The notes beneath the pieces are model-generated. The model saw only the letters and a list, made by a program, of their open reading frames with translations, did not search any database and had not been told where the DNA came from. 64,000 nucleotides of DNA from Agapanthus africanus (Eukaryota; Streptophyta; Magnoliopsida; Asparagales; Amaryllidaceae). How positions within the stretch are numbered: position 1 is the first letter of the stretch; every line of letters starts with the position of its first letter. Where the stretch lies: NCBI GenBank assembly GCA_030015575.1, contig CM057350.1, forward strand, positions 522,838,959 through 522,902,958. Reading direction: 5' to 3'. Below are positions 58,707 to 64,000 of this stretch, piece after piece. The position numbers and the translations under genes were made by a program.

Positions 58707-60143
58707 TGTAACGCCTTAGATTTCGGTTAATGTTAGTTTAGACGTTATTGCGGGTTTACTGTAAAAAGTTTACCAATCCGGGTTCCTCACTTTTTATAAC
58801 ATTTAATTAATAATTTATTATTATTTTTTATAGACATGCACGCACGTGTGCACGTTAATGTGAGGGTTTGTTTGTGCTAATCTTGTTCTTAGCAATCATG
58901 ACACTTAACCTAATCCTTTGCTTATCCTAATCCTTGTTTTAATCTTAGCCTTAACCATAAATTTCAAGATCTTTTGTGAGAAGAAGAGAAGATATTTGTT
59001 TGGATGAGATGAGGTGGCAAGGTGTGTGTGAAAGCATTAATGATGTTTTAAATGCAAGGTGCACTCACCCTTAACCTCACCTCCCTCTCTCTTTATCAAT
59101 CACTCTCTCTCTTTTTCTCTATCTCTTTCTCATTTCCTCATCTCTTGCTTTCACTCAAACTGAACACCCTTCATTTCCTACACCAATTCATCAAAAATAT
59201 TCACAATTTCTTCAAAAATCACATCTTTTCTTGGTTTTTGCCTCTTGGATGCCTAGGAGCATGCAAAGCTTGGATCCTTGAGTTCTGTTGTGTAGGTAAT
59301 ATTCTCTTTCTGTTGTTTAGGTGTTTATTGTGTTGTTTAGACTTTTAGTCTTAGTTTAGAATGTTTAAAGTTAAGTTTTGCGCATAATATTGTATTTTTA
59401 GTGTCAATATATGATATCTGTGTTCTGCTGTGACCCGGAGAGTGTACTAGAAAACTAAACAATATAGTTGTGTTGTACCTGAGACCATAGGGCCTCACCT
59501 GAAGAACGAACTACCCTGCTCGGACCTTGGCCGGCGACGTCTGAAGGGAATTCCGGCGAGATCGGCCCTTGGGTGGAGTTGGGGTTTGGGTTTTTGTGGG
59601 TAGGTCTATGCTGTGGTTTGGGTGTGTTTGGTCTTGTTTAGTTGTTGAGTTTTCTCAGTATGCAAAATCTGGGATCACCTAGGTAGTTTCTTGTGTTTCG
59701 TTTAAGCGCGATACGTTATACGACACGGATCGTGCACTTAGTGTGGTTTTGTTCTTAGGGTGTTTTCGTCGTGTCGCTATACACGTTAGCCACAATACAG
59801 ACACTTGAGAGTAAGTTTTATGTTGTTGCTTCGGTCAAATGTAGTTTGTATGTGTTTTGGGTCTTTTTCTAATATACACTTGCTTTATTGTTTTAATGTT
59901 GTAGGTTCGCAGGCGGGGACTTCGGACGCTGCTACAAAGGGAAAACAGGTTGTGGGCTTCACTTAGCCAGGAGCGTTGGTGAGTAGATTTAACATCTACG
60001 GGGAAATCGCCCGCATGGCGTTATGCGTCTGGGCTAGAGATGTTAATTGTTGTCGCATTTTCTATTTCGTATATAGAGTTTGTGCACCCCCTACTGCTTA
60101 GTTAATTGTTGTGCTTGGACTAGTATCCTTAGGACACTGCACT

Positions 60144-60202
60144 ATTATTGACGGCTCATGTTGCACGAGCACCGATTGTATGCCACACACACCGTCAATA
60201 AT
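60144..60202. repeat. Conserved 11-bp inverted repeat in the A/B family LTR (copy in B)
   Basis: Arms ATTATTGACGG and CCGTCAATAAT as in element A (5834-5894). Confidence 0.8.
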
Positions 60203-60650
60203 TGCCATGTCACGCACAACCCACATATAGAAATGATATTGTTTAGTTAGGGATATTGAGACATTGATTCATATTTCTTTACGCATATGACATATAGCAT
60301 ACCTGTATACCTACATGGTTACACATATGCCTTGACATGCTTACATGCTAGATACCAGATACCTATAGGGTATTGTACCATTAGCGATAGGTACATACAC
60401 ACATAATGATATAGCTACATGTATTCCTTGCTATACCTTTATGTTTACACGTATATCTGGCTTTAGTTACATGTTGCCTTTATTTGATGTTATATAGACT
60501 TGGAGAAATTAGGAATCGCATGATATTTATTTTAACTTGTTGCAGTTAAATAGCAGTTTTTTTTCATTAGATGCTCATATTACTGTTTCATGTTGCATAT
60601 ATTACATTCATGGATTTCATATGATGTCTCTGATATTTTTACTCCTTTTT

Positions 60651-61228
60651 ATATATAACAGTGGAATAGGACGCTGTTATATATGCCTATACACATATAT
60701 TAGTGGAATGGGACGCTAATATATGTGTATTGATTAATGCATTTGTATTTATTCTTACTTGATATTTGTATCCATCCACTTTAAGATTTGTTTTAATACC
60801 GATACGGGGATCGAGAGTGTCGGTGTTTGGCACTTAAGATTCGAAGGACGTATAATACCGATACGGGGATCAAGAGTGTCGGTGTTTGGCACTTAAGATT
60901 CGAAGGACGTATAATACCGATACGGGGATCGAGAGTATCGGTGTTTTGCACTTAAGATTCGAAGGACGTATAATACCGATACGGGGATCGAGAGTGTCGG
61001 TGTTTGGCACTTAAGATTCGAAGGACGTATAAACCGATACGGGGATCGAGAGTGTCGGTGTTTGGCACTTAAGATTCGAAGGACGTATAAACATGTATTT
61101 TTGTGTCGATACTTGACACTTTGTTTTCATGATATTTTACTCTTAAGTATATATATAATAGTGGAATGGGACGCTGTTATATATGTGTGTGTGTGTGTAT
61201 ATATTAGTAGAATGTGATGCTAATATAT
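60651..61228. repeat. Four hairpins with a TGGAATGGGACG loop, LTR of B
   Basis: ATATATAACAG/CTGTTATATAT (60651-60684) is perfect over 11 pairs. ATACACATATATTAG/CTAATATATGTGTAT (60689-60730) is perfect over 15 pairs. ATATATAATAG/CTGTTATATAT (61151-61184) has one wobble. ATATATTAG/CTAATATAT (61199-61228) is perfect over 9 pairs. Loops are TGGAATAGGACG, TGGAATGGGACG (twice) and TAGAATGTGATG. The minisatellite lies between the second and third. Confidence 0.85.
60797..61092. repeat. 59-bp minisatellite, five units
   Basis: Units start at 60797, 60856, 60915, 60974 and about 61030. Each holds a hairpin CCGATAC/GTRTCGG around GGGGATCGAGA and then a shared tail. Not seen in element A's LTR, so the expansion looks copy-specific. 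Confidence 0.92.
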
Positions 61229-62531
61229 ATGTATACATATAAATTCATATACTTCATCTTGATTATTCATGCAAATTATACTTAGGATATAAGAGATTTA
61301 CTTGATATTGAATTTGGGATATAGGTGATTCATTTGATATTGGATACAGGATATTTATGAGATTGCTGATTTGGTACATTCAGGATATATGAGATTTATT
61401 CGATATTGTACATTCAGGATTTATGAGACTTATATGATATGAGAGCCAATTTGGGGGCTGTTTTGAGGAATTGGAATTTGGATTGTCTTGATGGATTTTA
61501 GTCCTACCACGATATCAGGATTTCGTGAAATTGACATATTTCATTCCATACTCTACATTTATTGTTTATGCACTGCTTCATGTATTAGTAGTACCTATTA
61601 GTGTACCTTTCATGATTGTTGCATTTACATACTTCATTTTATATGCAGTTCTTCATGTGTTAGTTGTATCTGTTAGAGTACCTTTCATGATTGTTGCATA
61701 TATACATTTTCATATCATTATTGCATAATTATTGCATGCCGATTGTCATAATATTGCTTCATGTATTGTAGTAACCGTTAGTGTACCTTTCATGTTTATT
61801 GCATTCATATGACCTTTTACTGCTTTTAGCTTACATATGTTAGATTCGCGCTGTACGTGCATACTTGCAATTACCTGCATATGTTGTTTACTATTCACGA
61901 GTTGGCAACTCACCCCCGTTGTGCCATAGTTTGTTTTGCAGGTTGTTCCCCAGAGTAGTCGAGACAGGCTATTTATCTATCTTATCATCTTTTGCTGGGG
62001 ATACCGTATCAGCTCACAGTGTGCAGTTTGCTTTAGGTGGGTTTTGTGGTTATTCGTTGTTGTATTGTATATTCGTTGTATCCTTGTACTCTCTATCTAC
62101 TACTTTCATGTTGACTTAGAGACTTGATATGAGGACGATATTGTATATTATTTGGTGACTTGGTTGTCTTTTATACAGTTTCCTTTTCATCGTCTTTTAT
62201 TTCTTCGCTACGGCGTCGTATATCTGTTGTGGTGGTTGTTTTCCGCCTTTGGGCGTGTATTTGCTCCCGTTTGAGGATGCTTTACTTATATTTATGTTGT
62301 ACCCATTTTGGGGCTGGTTTTTACAAAGGAGGTGCTGCCAAATTTTAAAAGGAAATAAAGTTGGACTTTTTAAAGAATTTGGGTTGCGATTTCAAAGGTT
62401 TTAAAAATGTTATTGTTTCTTACTATTTTTGATGGTTTAGATTGCTGGGTTTTCGGCTTACTTAAATTGCGTTACGCCTTTAGACGTTGCGTAGTTTAAG
62501 GGCCATCACGTGCCATTTTCGGGTCGTGACA

Positions 62532-62725
62532 GACGGAAGTCACTAATCTGAGGATAAAAGTAAGTCTGAAAAATAGTTCTTATTCTAGAAGCCAAATATT
62601 TGAACGTTGATACCCTACTATATGCACTTACACACATCTTGAAACTCGGGATAGTAGAGGATACCTTGAAATGCTCTTGTCTAAAAGCTAATATACGAAG
62701 GAAATAAATAATAAATAAAGCATAA
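62532..62725. other. Unassigned sequence between element B and the next LTR
   Basis: 194 bases with no similarity that I can recognise to the elements here and no gene. It may be older host or repeat DNA. If GACGG at 62532 is B's duplication, the same five bases should precede B's 5' LTR outside the window. Confidence 0.5.
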
Positions 62726-63690
62726 TGTAAGTCCACGGTAGCGCCCCAGCCGTCTAACAGACGCCAAATGCGGAACAAAAACTTTTTACAACCGGCGCTA
62801 TCGTGTACCGTAACCCGGATCTGCCATTAAAACTAAACTAACAAACTACAAAGTGGGTAGAAGAGTTATACCGAACGATCCGAGTCCTTCGGTCTTCAAC
62901 CATCATCCCACGCTTGTTGTGGCTGCTCCGATCTCCTCGATCTCCAGTCTTGTCGTCCAGGTGGCACCATGTCGACGGATCTTTAAACGGGCTCCCGCCT
63001 TTGAACCGAGGAAACTCGATCGTCAAATTTGCTAAAAGAGACGACCAAGATGAAGTAGAGAATGGGTAGAACACTTTGTCTCGTTACGTCCAAAGTCACG
63101 GACGAACGGTTATGGAAGTTTCCTTTTGGATCGGGTGAAATGAGAAAGAGGCTATCTAATTTTCATGAACCTGAATCTATCATAATCTTTTTTTCTAGTG
63201 AACAACAACCATTCTTCTCACCAAGGGGGGTGGCCGGCTACTTAAAGAGAGGGGGAGGTGAGTGTAGGAGAGGAGGGTGACCACAAGAATGATGAATCAC
63301 CTTAACACCTAGTATGAAAGCATTTAAAGCAAACCAATCACAATTAACCTAGTCACCTTGTCATTAAATGCACCATTAATGACCAAATGACTCACTAGCC
63401 TTGTCACCCTCTCCAGAACCTTCTAGAACACTGACTCACCTCATCAAGAAAAGATAAATCCGTATTTAACCGAATGTCAAAATACGGCTGATAGAAAACT
63501 GGAAACCGGCAACTTTCAAAAGTGATCCTGAAACGAATTTCAGGATAACCCCGTATCAGTATAAACATACCCGTATTTGTATTATGACCGAATACAAATG
63601 TAACAGAGACAAAGATATTATATCTACACAGCATAATACTCTGATTCGGCTTAAACTAAAGCCGACCAGTATTATCTGCCCGAAAAACGA
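62726..63690 (-). repeat. Fragment of a third copia-type LTR, related to C2
   Basis: Starts TGTAAGTCCACG exactly like the C2 LTR and follows the same order of blocks (a GTTATACC segment, then CCCGTATT and CGGCTTAAAC(C/T)AAAGCC blocks near 63560 and 63650) but is well diverged, so it is a further sister subfamily. It is interrupted at 63690 by a Tat LTR. Strand is inferred from the C2 orientation. No gene. Confidence 0.65.
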
Positions 63691-64000
63691 TGTTCCCCTC
63701 CGAAGGACGGCGCACAGGACCGCGATGGCCTGACGCTGAGATTCGGGGCAGATGCTATTTGGTTTTATCCGTCCACCTCTCCGAAGATGTCAAGTTGATT
63801 TATGGCACCGTGTATCGAAGGTTTAGACGGATGCGGCCGATGTAGCAGACTTTGTCAGATTCCCCCTCGCTAGAGGGGTTTTTGATTGTGGGGACGCTCT
63901 TCCCTGCAGGCGCAAGCCCCTGCAGTTAATTACGCTACCGCTTCGCGGTAACAACTTTCTCCTTCTCCAGAATTTCACTTCGTGTCGTGGGTGTTTGTTT
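63691..64000 (-). repeat. LTR start of a second Tat element, cut by window edge
   Basis: Begins TGTTCCCCTCCGAAGG and follows 9864 on and 53934 on closely to the window end, including the hairpins CCCCTC-GCTA-GAGGGG and TACCGC-TTC-GCGGTA, whose loops differ from the other copies while stems are kept. A separate insertion from the one in B. Confidence 0.88.

Larger units (their letters stand above)
7508..62531 (+). mobile_element. Element B: Tekay/Del-like Ty3/gypsy host of the nest
   Basis: A plus-strand element of the same family as A. Its parts in the window are: broken 5' LTR 7508-8693, primer site 8698-8709, gag/protease remnant to 9863, the inserted Tat element with its duplication (9864-56539), the rest of pol to about 58690, polypurine tract, and full 3' LTR 58707-62531. 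The internal region is only about 3.3 kb once the Tat insertion is set aside, short for this lineage. The two LTR parts that can be compared differ by roughly 3 percent, suggesting about a million years. Heavily broken. Its true left end should lie beyond element A, outside the window. Confidence 0.85.
58707..62531 (+). repeat. 3' LTR of element B (3.8 kb)
   Basis: TGTAACGCCTTAG to GGGTCGTGACA, 3825 bases, the only complete LTR of this family in the window. It includes a conserved inverted repeat (60144-60202), four conserved-loop hairpins (60651-61228), a 59-bp minisatellite (60797-61092) and a GT tract (61185-61199). The right end aligns with 7508-8693. No gene. Confidence 0.92.

Noticed and set aside
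60797-61092. Regularly spaced repeats that could suggest a CRISPR array
   Set aside because: Units are directly adjacent with no unique spacers, and the sequence is a plant LTR.

Overview
The window comes from a large, repeat-rich land-plant nuclear genome. It contains no host gene, tRNA or rRNA that I can recognise. Almost every base belongs to LTR retrotransposons inserted into one another. The support for a plant is the families themselves: Ty3/gypsy Tat-type with an extra RNase H, a Tekay/Del-like chromovirus, Angela/BARE-like Ty1/copia, and a non-autonomous LARD-type element. Initiator-Met-type and Asp-type primer binding sites, TATA boxes of plant form and G-box arrays also fit. The species cannot be named from this sequence.

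The layout is a four-level nest, and four of the insertions show matching 5-bp target duplications. Level 1 is element B, a plus-strand Tekay/Del-like gypsy. It runs from its broken 5' LTR (7508-8693) to the end of its 3' LTR (58707-62531). Level 2 holds two insertions into B. Element A (minus strand, same family, left edge outside the window) abuts B's 5' LTR at 7507/7508. A Tat-type gypsy (minus strand, 9864-56534, duplication GACTA) sits in B's protease/RT region. Level 3 holds two insertions into the Tat element: copia C2 (13213-33980, duplication CCTAC), which splits the Tat antisense open frame, and a LARD (36725-43861, duplication GTCCC), which splits a small hairpin. Level 4 is copia C1 (14834-25467, duplication CTCGT), inside the 3' LTR of C2. 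To the right of B lie 194 unassigned bases, then a fragment of a third copia-type LTR (62726-63690), itself cut by the LTR of a second Tat element (63691 to the edge).

LTR comparison by eye agrees with the nesting order: C1 about 0.3 percent divergence, C2 and the LARD about 2 percent, Tat and B about 3 percent plus indels. At a commonly used plant rate of about 1.3e-8 per site per year this is roughly 0.1, 0.8 and 1 to 1.5 million years. C1 looks whole, C2 and the LARD are nearly whole, the Tat coding region is in several pieces, and A and B are heavily decayed. A and B also appear to belong to a family that shares large internal losses.

The most unusual signal is structural. The non-coding parts of the Tat element (LTR, 3' region and the flank of the antisense frame) are packed with short perfect or near-perfect hairpins whose stems differ from one to the next while loops are often conserved. 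The same design, a conserved loop on a changing self-complementary stem, is seen in the LTRs of the A/B family and in the leaders of both copia elements. The window also holds a G-box array in the Tat U3, a 133-bp tandem array in the Tat 3' region, a 59-bp minisatellite in B's 3' LTR, and an antisense open frame with its own TATA box inside the Tat element.
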